Assembly (NCBI RefSeq): GCF_003144115.1
Contig: NW_020312027.1
Coordinates: 1-38,534, forward strand
Length of the DNA: 38,534 bases
Direction of reading: 5' to 3'
Source of the DNA: Tilletiopsis washingtonensis
Taxonomy: Eukaryota > Basidiomycota > Exobasidiomycetes > Entylomatales
Under the pieces are notes generated by a model. That model was given only the letters and a program-made list of their open reading frames with translations, had not been told where the DNA came from and searched no databases. The first letter of the stretch is position 1, and the number at the start of each line of letters is the position of its first letter. A program made the translations under genes and the position numbers. This document shows, one piece after another, positions 9,603-22,500 of this stretch.

Positions 9603-10253
9603 GGTGAGCGCTCGTCAGGCCCTGCCGCTGCCTGCTCGCAGCGCTGACCACGCCTGCCGCACGCAGTGAACGGTCCGCTCGCTGTTCGCAAGCTACAGCG
9701 TCGCTTCCAGCATGTCATCAACTGTCGCGACACCCACACACCACAGCACCGCCCCTCCTCGTACCCAAACACGTCGTGTCCCTCCGCCGTGCATCTCCGC
9801 CGTCACGCTCCGCCCTACCGCACCGCTCCAGCACATGTCCCCGACGATCATGTCTCTGTGCTAGCAATGCCACGCTCTGTCCTCACCTTGCTGCGACTCT
9901 GTGTTCTGCCTGCGATTTCGCGCGGCGAGCGGCGAGCATGCTGTCTGACGCACGCGCCCGTCATATCCCTTGCGCCGTGGCTGCGGTCCCGTGATCGCGG
10001 CGAGGCGGCAGGGGCGGTCGAGGCGCTGGCAGGCGACTGGCTCACTCGCGCGCCCTCGACTCGCACAGGACGCCGCGTCACAGACAAGCAGTGGCGCAGA
10101 AAAGGGCCGCACACGCTCACACATCAACGCAGCAGAGTTGAGCCCCTCACGCCTCGTATGCGCGCCGATGAATCGCTGTTCGTCATGAGAAAGGATACAG
10201 TACACGCTCGAGGGCTGGCTTGTTCATTACGCCGGCCCGAGCTCAACAGGTCC
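9603..10253. other. Convergent intergenic region
   Basis: Tail-to-tail spacer between the cysteine-module gene and the SAM-domain gene. It starts with a likely 3' UTR intron (9604-9666: GTGAGC donor, GCTGAC branch, GCAG acceptor). I see no gene or RNA in the remainder. Confidence 0.5.
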
Positions 10254-13004
10254 TCAGCGACGGCGCGCCGCACGTCCCAGCACCTCCGTGATGACGACGA
10301 AGCCGACGCCCGCGCCGAGTCCGATCGCTGCAGGCCGCACGTCAGCTCTGCACGGGGTACATGTATGGCGGCACTCACCGTAGCTTGGAATCGCGCCGAC
10401 GTCCAGCAGGCTGCGCAGCCAGCCCTTGCCGCTGCGCGCATCCTCCTCCAGCAGTGCCTCGACCTGCGCGTCGGCATCGGCCGCCGACTCGTCCTTCGGC
10501 TGCGCAAAGACGTCGTCGAGGGCGCTGCGCGTGCGCTCGCGGCGGCTGTCGCGCAGCTCGGCGCTCGGCGCCTGCGCATCGACGCTCGAGAGGCGCTCCA
10601 GCACGCTCAGCTGGTGCGCCATGTCGTCGACGAGCAGCGCACGGCGCGCCAGCGACTCAAAACGCCGCCGGTCGACCATGACCATCGAGCGCTGGCGCAC
10701 CGAGCCCTTGCCGTCGGGGCCGGGCGCGAGCGTCGTGATCGGCACGAGGAGGGTGGCGGGCGCATCCTTGGCAGGCGCGTCACCAGTGGCAGGCGCGTCC
10801 GTCATGGCGGGAGCCTCGCTCGAAGCGGAAGCGTTAACCGGGGCAGACGCGCCGGCGGCTGAGGCGTCGTGCGCGGTCGTCGCAACGCCCGCAGGCTCAG
10901 CGTCGGGTACAGACGGGGAATCGGCAGCTTCAGTTACGGTTGTCGCGTCAGTGGCGGAGATCGCGTCGATCGTAGATGCAGCGTCGATGCCAGGCGCTGC
11001 ATCGGCGGCAGATTCGATCTCATACACAAAAGCGGCGTCGGTGGCGGAAGTCGAGTCGCTTGCAGCAGCGGGTGCAGCGTCGGCGACGAGCGCGGCGTCG
11101 GTCGGCGCAACATCGACGGAGGCAGCCTGCGGCTCGACGAGTCTTGCCTCATCCTCGACCGCGACCGGAGCCACGGTGCTGAAGAGGTCGAGCAGCCCGC
11201 CGGCCTTGGGCTTGCGCTGGCGCATCGACGAGCGGCCGAGCGTGCCGTCCGCCGTGCGCGCGTTGAGGACCGGAAGCGCATCGTCGAGCACGCTGTCGTC
11301 TGCAGCCTCGGGCTCCGGCGAGTGGATGCGCCGCGCCGTGTCGAAGCGCCCGAGCGACTCGTCCTCCTCGCTGAGCGAGATGCCCAGCGCCTCGAGCTCC
11401 TCGGCGTCGTACGTCGACGCGCGGTACAGATTCGTCTTGGCGCCGGCGGCGAGGCGCGGGCGGAATGCAGCCGAGCGCTCGACGTCGGCGTGCTCCTCCT
11501 GGAACGCCGGCGACGGCTCCGTCGACGCAACCTGCGTCTGCGGCAGATCGGTGTCGATTGGTGGCGGCGTCTGCGGCTCGTCGAAGCTGCCGGTGGAGCT
11601 GCGCGACGAGCCCTGCGTCGAGGAGCTCAGATCGCGTATGTGCGTGAGTAGCTCGGCAGCGTCATCGTGCTCGTCCCCCTGCGTCGAGGAGCTCTGATCG
11701 CGCTCGTGCACGAGGTCGAGCTCGACTGCGGCGAGGCCAGCAATGCGCTCGTCGCGCTCATCGCCGATCTCGTCCTCGCCCGCGGCCTGCAGCTCCTCGT
11801 GCGTGAGCTGCGCAAGCCACGGCTTGGCAGGCGGCGCCTGCGCGTCGCTGGCGTCGCGCGGCGAGTCGAAGCTCTCCTGGCGCTGGCGCACAAGGCCGTC
11901 GGTGCCCGCGAGCTCCGATGACGCCGAGCGCCGCGGCGACGAGGCGTCCGAGCGCAGCGACGAGATCGACGAGGAGCTGCGCAGGCGGCCTGGCAGCGCC
12001 ACGAAGCCCTCCTCGTCGAGCTCGCCGAGCGTGGGCGACTCGAAAGACTGAATCATCTCGCGCACGGCGGCGCAGTCGCGCATGCGCTTCAGCGTCTGCT
12101 GCTTGAGCTGCGCCAGTGTCAGCAGACGGCAGAAAAGGCCACGCTGCGCACTACTCACGGCCCGCTGGGTGCCCGCGCCCGGCTGCTCGCCCTGCTCCGG
12201 CTTCTCCGCCGCATCCTCGGTGCGCGGCCACTCGCAGTCGCCGTCGGCCCAGATGCGGCTGCGCAGGCAGTCGCGGCGCAGGCGGCGCGCCGCGGCGATG
12301 ATCAGGCGCCGCCAGCGCTGGTTCATGCCGCGCTCGGCCAGGTCGCTCTCCTGCAGGCGCAGAAAGGCGCGCCCCGAGATCGACGCGCCGCGCACAAAGG
12401 CCGAGAGGTCGGCGATGATCGGCGCCGGCAGCAGCGCCAGCGCGTGGGCCAGGTAGAGGGCGACCTGCGACGGCAGCCACAGCTTGGGGTTGTCCTGCAG
12501 GAGCGTCAGCTCGTGCAGTGCGTGACTCTTTGCTGCTGCACTCACAGGAAGTGCCTCGACGGCGGCCAGCAGCTGCTGCTGGCTCGTCGCGGCCGGCGCC
12601 TTGTCCTCGCCGTCGCCGCGCTCGCGGCGCGACCACTGCGCACGCGCATTCGCGGGCGAGTGCAGCGGCTGCGAGTTGGAGCGCGCGAGGGCCGGCTGCG
12701 GCGACGCCGGCGCCGGATCGGCGAGGCGCAGCGCCGGGCGGGCGGCACTGGCGTGCAGCGACTCGCTGCGCGGCAGGGCAGCGGCCTCGTCGCCCGCACT
12801 GCCGCTGCTGCTGCGCGCGGCGTGCGAGTGCCGCGGCGACGCACGCTCGCCGTCGTCGGGCGTGAAGCGCGGCGCGGCACGGCGCGAGGGCGTGAGGAGC
12901 GAGTGGGAGCGCGTGAGGTAGGAGTAGCCGTGCGGCACGGCGCCGCCGGGCGAGAAGCCGGCGACGCTGGGCGGCGGCGGCGACGGGCTGGGCGCGGCGG
13001 GCAT
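10254..13004 (-). CDS. SAM-domain protein with a C-terminal membrane anchor
   Basis: Exons read 13004-12546, 12494-12159, 12107-10379 and 10327-10254, giving 865 residues. The N-terminal 150 residues are Ser/Pro/Arg-rich and look disordered. A SAM-like helical domain follows at about 154-225 (NPKLWLPSQV at its start, SGRAFLRLQESDL in the middle, WRRLIIAA near its end). A long acidic and Ala/Asp-rich region follows with many SS/SP sites, then a basic predicted helix (RRRFESLARRALLVDDMAHQ). The last residues, AIGLGAGVGFVVITEVLGRA plus a basic end, look like a tail anchor. SAM domains mediate protein or RNA contacts; the partner is unknown. All three introns (12495-12545, 12108-12158, 10328-10378) are 51 nt, keep the frame and lack stops, so retaining them yields up to 916 residues. 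The gene shares a 788-bp divergent promoter with PDC. Confidence 0.75.
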   Translation of the reverse strand: MPAAPSPSPPPPSVAGFSPGGAVPHGYSYLTRSHSLLTPSRRAAPRFTPDDGERASPRHSHAARSSSGSAGDEAAALPRSESLHASAARPALRLADPAPASPQPALARSNSQPLHSPANARAQWSRRERGDGEDKAPAATSQQQLLAAVEALPVSAAAKSHALHELTLLQDNPKLWLPSQVALYLAHALALLPAPIIADLSAFVRGASISGRAFLRLQESDLAERGMNQRWRRLIIAAARRLRRDCLRSRIWADGDCEWPRTEDAAEKPEQGEQPGAGTQRAVSSAQRGLFCRLLTLAQLKQQTLKRMRDCAAVREMIQSFESPTLGELDEEGFVALPGRLRSSSSISSLRSDASSPRRSASSELAGTDGLVRQRQESFDSPRDASDAQAPPAKPWLAQLTHEELQAAGEDEIGDERDERIAGLAAVELDLVHERDQSSSTQGDEHDDAAELLTHIRDLSSSTQGSSRSSTGSFDEPQTPPPIDTDLPQTQVASTEPSPAFQEEHADVERSAAFRPRLAAGAKTNLYRASTYDAEELEALGISLSEEDESLGRFDTARRIHSPEPEAADDSVLDDALPVLNARTADGTLGRSSMRQRKPKAGGLLDLFSTVAPVAVEDEARLVEPQAASVDVAPTDAALVADAAPAAASDSTSATDAAFVYEIESAADAAPGIDAASTIDAISATDATTVTEAADSPSVPDAEPAGVATTAHDASAAGASAPVNASASSEAPAMTDAPATGDAPAKDAPATLLVPITTLAPGPDGKGSVRQRSMVMVDRRRFESLARRALLVDDMAHQLSVLERLSSVDAQAPSAELRDSRRERTRSALDDVFAQPKDESAADADAQVEALLEEDARSGKGWLRSLLDVGAIPSYGECRHTCTPCRADVRPAAIGLGAGVGFVVITEVLGRAARRR

Positions 13005-16183
<3,179 letters not shown>

Positions 16184-16824
16184 GCAGGCCGGGCCGCACC
16201 TTGCAATGTCGCATGTGATCTCGTATTGCATCTGCTCCAGCGAGACGGGCGCCGGATAAAGTCGCGCGTCGTGCAAGGCCCGATCTGATGCCATCATCGG
16301 GCGAAAGCGCACGGGCCGGCCAGCCGAGCCCGATGATGGGTGCGGCACAGATGCGGGACGCTGCATACTGCTGCTGACTGGTCAGCGATTGAAGAGTAGG
16401 AGCTGTTTCCAGGCCTTGCTTCCTGGAGATCGTTCTGTCAGCGGAAGCAGGAGGACCGGCGTCAGCTTAGGCTGCGGGTGCGACAGCCCGATGTGCCGGA
16501 CGCGATCAAGCCAGTTGGCGAGCTACTCACCCCTCGTTGCCTGGTCGTCGCCCTTTGTGGCAGATGTGGATGCTCAGCGCCGGATTTTGAGGCCATCCTC
16601 TTGGCTGTCTCGCGGGTCGGCGTGAGCATGAAGGCACCGCTTGCAGGATGCGCAGCGAGGAGGCAAGGGGGAGGCGAGGGCGCAGCACGGAAATCGGAGG
16701 ACGCGTCAGCGCGCGGCGTGGCTGTGCGCAGCGAGCATCTTGCCATTCGCGGCGTGAGGGATGCCTCCTGCCTCGCCTCCACCATCATCCGCCGCAGCCA
16801 TTCGCACCGAGTGTGCTCCTCGCC
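16184..16824. other. Intergenic region between PDC and PPPDE genes
   Basis: Spacer of about 640 bp holding the PDC 3' region and the promoter of the next gene. A near-inverted repeat of CCCGATGATGG-type sequence around 16285-16340 could form a hairpin near the PDC 3' end. No gene recognised. Confidence 0.4.
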
Positions 16825-18748
16825 ATGTCGCACCCCGTGCAGCTGTACATCTACGATCTCAGCAACGGCATGGCGCGCATGCTCTCGCGCCAGCTGACGG
16901 GCACGCACTTCGACGCCATCTACCACACCTCCGTCGTCGTGCACGGCGTCGAGTGGTTCTTTGGCGCCGGGATCCAGTCCGCGTCGCCGGGCAAGACGCA
17001 TGTGAGTACTCTGCGCAGACATGTGTGATATACACTCACCTCGCCGCAGCACGGCGCGCCAATGGAGGTCCACCCACTGGGCAGCACCGCACTGGACGCA
17101 CAAGGCGTGGCGCAGCTCGTCCGCGAGCTGGCGCCGCGCTTCCAGGCCAGCGACTACCACCTGCTTCGCCACAACTGCAACAACTTCTCGGACGTGCTGG
17201 GCAGGCGGCTGACGGGCCAGGGCGTGCCGGCACATGTGTCCTCGCTACCCGCCGACTTCCTGAGCACTCCCTTCGGCCAGATGATGGCGCCGCAGATCGA
17301 CGCCATGTTCCGGCCTGCAGGTGCCGGCGGCGCCACTCCGCACGCCTCAACCTCGTCTCTCGGCTCGGCACTCGTGCAGAACGTCGCCGAGAGCGCCCTG
17401 GCGCCCGCATCAGCCTCGACGTCGACGCTGCGCCTCGGCTCTGGCGCAGCCGTCCAGCAGCTGCTGGCGTCGGAGCCATGCGTCGCTCTGCTCGCCTCGA
17501 GCTCGGGAGCGGTGAGCGACGCGGTGGAGCGCATTGCACAGGCGCATTCGGGCGTCGCCTTTGCTACGTGCGACGCCTCATCGCTGTCTGGCGCACAAGC
17601 TGGCCGCGTCAGCTTCCACCTGTCGGGCGAGCAGATCGCCGACTGCGATGGCGGCGATGCGGCTGAGCTGCAGCAACGATTTGCGGAGCTGCAGGGCCTG
17701 ATCTGGACTAGTGAGTGGCCGTGCGAGGAGGGAGCGGGGCTGCTGGGTCACACCCTCTAGCATCGGCTGACACTCGCGCAGGGCATCCGCACGCCGACTT
17801 GGCGCTTCCGTCGCTCGCTGCGCTCCCGCAGAGCCCAATCACGTTCACCGCGGTGCCGTCCTTCTCGTCCCTCGTGCAGAAGCTGGACAGCTTCGTCGCA
17901 GCGTGCCCGGCGCCGAGCTTCAACGTCAAGGCGGCGCTGCAGGACGCGCGCAAGGTCGTGGTCAAGGAGACAATACCGTGGCTCGAGCGGCACGCCAAGG
18001 GCCTGCAGAGCGCGCCGGCGATGAGCACGACCTCTGCGCAGGCCTTCCAGCGGGCAGCGCACACGCTGCAGCAGCACCTCAGCCCCGACCAGCTCTTCCC
18101 GTTGCTCGACATCACCCGGCTGCTGCTGCTGCACCCGCCCTTCGTGGCCAGTCTCGCGCAGAACGACAAGCTCGTGCCGAGCCTGCTGCAGCGCGCCGCC
18201 GAGTCCGAGTCGCGCCCGACAGTCCTCACTGCCACTCGTCTGCTCACCAACGCGCTCGTCCACCCGCCGCTTTGCACCACGCTGCAAGAATACGTGCGCC
18301 AGCTGCCGACGGCTCTGCTGCACGCCGACGCGGCCGTGCGCTCGGCTGCTGCGTCTGCCAGCTTCAACGCAGGCCTCGGCGTCAGCCACCGCCTGCCTCT
18401 CATACGGCTACCCGACGCACCTGCGCCTGCCGCTGCGCCAGAAGACGACTGGGACGTCGAGCTTGCCCCGGCGCTGCTCGAGGCGGCCCAGCGAGAGGAG
18501 AGCGACGAGACACGTGGGTCATGCCGTCCGCTGCGCTGGTCCCTCGCTCACATCTCCTCGCAGTGCATCGCACACTCGCCGCCTTGCTGCTCGTGCTGCA
18601 CAACTCGCCGCGGTGGGAGGACGAGCTGCGTCCTATGTTGCAGGTGCTCGACGCCGCCGAGCACTGTGGCACGCTGCTGCGCGAGCGAACAGACCCGAAG
18701 CTGCAGCCATTGCTCAAGGACCTCGTCACGATGTGTGGAGCGGCGTAG
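16825..18748 (+). CDS. PPPDE (DeSI-type) peptidase fused to a thioredoxin-like and a PUL domain
   Basis: Exons 16825-17001, 17050-17710, 17782-18513 and 18564-18748 give 584 residues. Residues 1-150 are a PPPDE/DUF862 permuted-papain domain as in DeSI desumoylating and deubiquitinating enzymes: His34 in AIYHTSVVVHG and Cys102 in LLRHNCNNFSD form the catalytic pair. About 195-280 looks like a thioredoxin fold, but where CxxC is expected it reads LLASSSGAVS, so redox activity is unlikely. From about 295 to the end is an all-helical repeat region resembling the PUL domain that binds Cdc48/p97 in Doa1/Lub1 and PLAA. The enzyme probably removes ubiquitin-like modifiers in Cdc48-linked pathways, in cytosol or nucleus. 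Domains were recognised by eye; PPPDE is very secure, PUL good, the thioredoxin fold moderate. The third intron uses a GTGGGT donor. Confidence 0.88.
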
Positions 18749-19123
18749 CAATGATAGGGCCACAGCGGTGAATACGGGCTGAGAAGACTGAGACGCTGCA
18801 TGTGCCTGAGAGGAGATAGGCGCGTGCGGGACGTCAGACGGCGGCCGTCGATCCACGCGCGTGCCGAGCCGCTCGGCGTGTCTAGGCTGCATCTCTGCTC
18901 TGCAGGCTCTGGTGGACAATCAGTGGCCAGCTGCGTCCAGTGCTGAGGAGCGCGGTCGCCCAGAAGACGAAACGTGATGCACTCGTAGCGCGCCTGCAGG
19001 CAGGGATACGTCAAGCAGCAGCGACGTCACGGTGCACTCCACACACGGAGCAAGAGCTTGGTATCCCGAGGACGGTCACTGTGTACATGGAGAGGCAGGG
19101 GCACGTCTGGCACGAGGCGAGGT
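18749..19123. other. Convergent intergenic region
   Basis: Tail-to-tail spacer of 375 bp between the PPPDE gene and the glycine-rich secreted protein. I see no gene, tRNA or repeat in it. Confidence 0.5.
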
Positions 19124-20348
19124 CTAGGCGTTGCAGGTGTACGTCAGAGTGACGCCAGGGGCGAAGCCCGGGTCTGTGGGGTTGACCTGCGCGATGTAGA
19201 GGTCGCCTGAAGATGCCATTGTCAGCGCGAGGCACGCCGACAGGCGAAGCGAACGACGCACCGGCATTGTACAGCGACGAGCCGCCATAGCCGGCGCCGG
19301 TGTAGCGGCCCGATTGGCCGCCACGGAGACCGCCACCTCCGCCGCCGGAGAGGAAGTTGGCGTTGCATCCATCCACTCCGCTGCACTGGTGGTCCACGTC
19401 CGGCGGCAGCGACGCCTCTCGGCTTTCTGACGCACCTCCCGAGCCGCCTGCGACGAGGAGGCGGGCGCCCTGCAGCAGGAGATCCGAGGAGCCACCGCCA
19501 GCATCGCCGTAGAAGCCCGCGCCCCCCTTGCCGCCGCCATAGCCCCCTTGCGGCTTGACCGTGGACGGGTAGTCCTCCTGCTCGCCTGCTCCTCCGACAA
19601 TGACTTCGAACTGTTCGCCGACCTTGAAGACGCCTCCGTCACTTGTCGCACCTGGCCGCTGCACCGCCTCCGACTCGACGAGGCTTGGCTGCGACTTGGA
19701 ATTGCGGCCGCCACCGATGAGGCGCGCCTGCAGCTTGCCGGAGCAAGGAACGTTGAAGCTGCTCGGCGCACCCTTGAAGCGGTACTTGCAGGTGATGACG
19801 CGCTTGGGCGTCTGCACGACGGTGCACGAGCAGCTCGAGTCGCCGCAGTATGCCGTCGAGTCGGTGGGCAGCACACGCTGCGTCGTCGTGACCGTGACCG
19901 AGTCGGTGACCACAACCGTCGAGGTGCGCGTCGGAGCGGTGGCGACGACGACCGAGGTGCTGCTGACCTTGCCGTAGAAGACCTCGAGGCAGAGCTCGCG
20001 CAGCAGCGTCTGCTTGAAGCAGCGCAGGTTCTCGGGCAGCTGGAACGTGCCACGGCGCTCGGGATCGTCGAAGGTCGGACCGTCAACCGTCACCGTCGCG
20101 ACGGCAAACGAGGTGGTGCTGGTGGCGGTGGCGAGGGGCGTGACGGTCGTGGTCGTCGTCGTGACGCGCTTGGGCTTGGGGTAGTGCTGCAGCACGGCTT
20201 CGCAGAGGCGCCTCTGTGCTTTCAGCGAGTAGCCGTTGAGACGGTGGCGAGCGACGCCTCGGTCCGACTTGCTTGGCGCCGCTGCAGCCTCACTGCCGCA
20301 GAGCAGCACGAAGGCGAGGCTGCAGAGGAGGAAGAGAGAGTAGCGCAT
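19124..20348 (-). CDS. Secreted protein with ALK/LTK-like glycine-rich domain
   Basis: Two exons (20348-19262 and 19206-19124) around a 55-nt intron encode 389 residues. I chose the ATG at 20348 because it begins a clean signal peptide (MRYSLFLLCSLAFVLLCG, cleavage near AAAA); a start 21 codons upstream only adds a poor leader. After cleavage come Thr/Val-rich stretches (VTTTTTTVTP, TSTVVVTDSVTVTTTQ) likely to be O-glycosylated, a Cys-rich spot (YCGDSSCSC) and then, from about 195, a glycine-rich domain: YRFKGAPSSFNVPCSG, VIVGGAGEQ, GGYGGGKGGAGFYGDAGGGS, LLVAGGSGG, SGGGGGGLRGG, AGYGGSSLYNAG. This order resembles the glycine-rich domain of animal ALK/LTK receptors and of many secreted microbial proteins. 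A surface or matrix role is inferred. No GPI signal or membrane anchor is seen. Confidence 0.8.
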
Positions 20349-20411
20349 GGCGTGCAGAGTACCACAGGCGAGACGTATGGGCAGCCAGATCGGGGATGAG
20401 CGCAGCGCCAC

Positions 20412-20420
20412 CTCTTATAC
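20412..20420 (-). promoter_or_regulatory. TATA box for the glycine-rich secreted protein gene
   Basis: On the minus strand GTATAAGAG lies about 65-70 bp upstream of the chosen ATG. It is similar to the TATAAG word before the other secreted-protein gene and supports the 20348 start, because the longer reading frame would begin almost on the TATA box. Confidence 0.55.
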
Positions 20421-22500
20421 TCGTATCAGGGGTGCCCGTAGCTCAGGGCGCAGGCCGCCCTGACGAGAACACACCGCTGGCGTGCTGCTGCGATGCCTCA
20501 GTCCTGCGGCGCAAACAGACGCAGCGGCCCCTGCTTCGGCGCCGACGCCGATGCCGAAGTGCCCCGCCGCTGCCGCAGATGGGCACGTCGGAGCGAGCAT
20601 GCAGCATGAAGGGTGATGTGCACGCTTACCCGGCCCCTTTGTGCGTGGGTGCTGGCGAAGAGGCAAAGGTCGTGCGCCGCACCCCCCGGCGAGAGAGGAA
20701 CACGACGCGTGGGCGTGCCGATGCAGGCACTCCCGTGTCGCGCTAAGCGCAGATGCGGCAAGCCACGCGGCCGATCCTGCAGCGTCTGCTAGGCTCCCGT
20801 GCTGCACTGCGAGGGCCCCTGCGCGCTTGCTTACAGGCTCGACCGTCTGCAAAGCTGGGTGCTGCGCCTGTCAGACTCTCAGCAGCAGTCCGCAGAGCGT
20901 TCTGCAGGGCTTTCGAGCAACCATGCTCGCGGCGGACCCTGAGGGAAAGGCGGCAGGGGTCGCAGTGCGCAGGCGCCACACTCCAGCACGCAGCCAGCGT
21001 GTCGCTCCGGAGCGGTGCGCGCGCAATCCCTGCCCATGCTGCGCTCCGGCCCCGATGCTCGGCGTCCGTAAGCAAGCATGCATGTGTATGGGAGCAGGCG
21101 GGGAGAAGCAATCCATGCAGGCTGGCCTTGCGTAGAATGCCGAGGCTGCCGGCCCACGCACACGTGCAAGCTGCTCGGCCCGACGCTGCCGCACATCGCC
21201 GACTCCGCCGCACCGTGCCGATGCTGCTAGCCTTGTCGGCGGCTCCCGCTCCCGAGGCATGCCAATCAGCGGCATGTGGTGGGCCAAGCCCACGCATGCC
21301 GTGCCACTGCGCGCAGGATGCGACGTGGGAAGAGCCAGCGAGCCGCGCCTGGCGGCAGGCAGCGTGGCCAGGCGCAGCTGCGCAAGATCCCGCCGTCCTG
21401 CTCGCCGCAGCGGGCAGCGCCTGAGAGCAGGTTGAGAACTTCTGCGGTAGCGCATGAGGCTTGACTGGCGTGGCGGAGCGTCGACTGCTGGATCGCGGGG
21501 TGCGCGCGCCTGTCGCGCGGACGGAGGAGCGGCGGGCGCGTGGCGCCCTCGAGCCGCAGCTGGATGGTGCGCCGCGCCGAAAATGCCGCGAGCGCACCAG
21601 CAGGATTGCGCGGACAGGTTCAGCTCAGTGGTCTGCACCGCAGCAGAGGACAACCGCTGAGAATCTCGGGCTCGTGACATCCTCGAGGAGATTTCGGGTG
21701 ACGCCGAGGCGCCTGTCGCAGTGCGCAAGGTTGCGGCGCAGTCTTGCGCTCGGAGGGCACAGCGTGCCTCAGTGCGCTCAGGGGCGTGCCTGGTGCCTCG
21801 ATGAAGCTGCTCGTTTCGTCGACAGAAGACGCGATCTGGCGCTGGCGAGACTGACGACCGGCCCGGCTGAGACAAAGGTTCGTCTGCGTCGCCGGCGCCC
21901 TCAATTTGTGTCAGGAACCTCGATAGACGCCGCGGCCACGGCGGGCTGCGCTCATTTCCGCCCTCACTTCCAATCAGCTGCCCGCCCTGTTGAGCAAGGT
22001 TCTCTGCTTCTCTTTGCTGGCAGATGCGATGTGATGGAAGCACGACGAAGCGCGACAGCGACGACGCCGCTTGATACTCGGCCGGGCCCATGCTCGCTTG
22101 TCCTCGCTCCCGCCGCAGCCAGCTGCGAGCTCGAGGCGCTCTCAGAGCTCGCGGCGCCGCGCATGGCCCGTGCACTCCGTGCCGCCATTTCCACTAGCGC
22201 GCCTTGCCCCAAGCCACGCCTCTTCCCCGCACGGCCTGACGGCGCGGCGTTGACGTAAAGGCAGGCGAGGTGGTGAGACGAGCAGGACGAAGCAGTGGTC
22301 CGCAACTGGGAGGCGAGACCGGCTCTGAGTCGAGTTGCTGCGGCGAGTGGGCCCGCGGGAATGGCGGCAGCGCCCGTTTCTTCCCAGGCGCTAGCGCGCT
22401 GCCCGCTGCGCCCTCTGAGCTTATTCGCGCCCTCGATGTCGCTGCCCCTTGCGTGCCTCGACGGCTTGCTTCTTGCCTCTGCACCACCACCAGCGCAGCC
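20421..22500. other. 2.1-kb intergenic region before the GMC gene
   Basis: GC-rich sequence open in many frames on both strands, including a 434-codon minus-strand frame, but translations are Arg/Ala/Cys-rich with no domain, splice structure or conserved motif. The last few hundred bases should hold the GMC promoter; no TATA box is obvious. I see nothing else that I can support. Confidence 0.5.

Noticed and set aside
9666-10862. 398-codon plus-strand open frame
   Set aside because: It overlaps the SAM-domain gene on the opposite strand, where codon use, introns and domain support the minus strand.
11000-11700. Plus-strand frames opposite the SAM gene with Ser/Ala-rich repeats
   Set aside because: These are antisense shadows of the Ala/Asp-rich region and have no independent support.
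20871-22175. 434-codon minus-strand open frame before the GMC gene
   Set aside because: No domain, no introns, no GC3 bias, and equally long frames overlap it on the plus strand.
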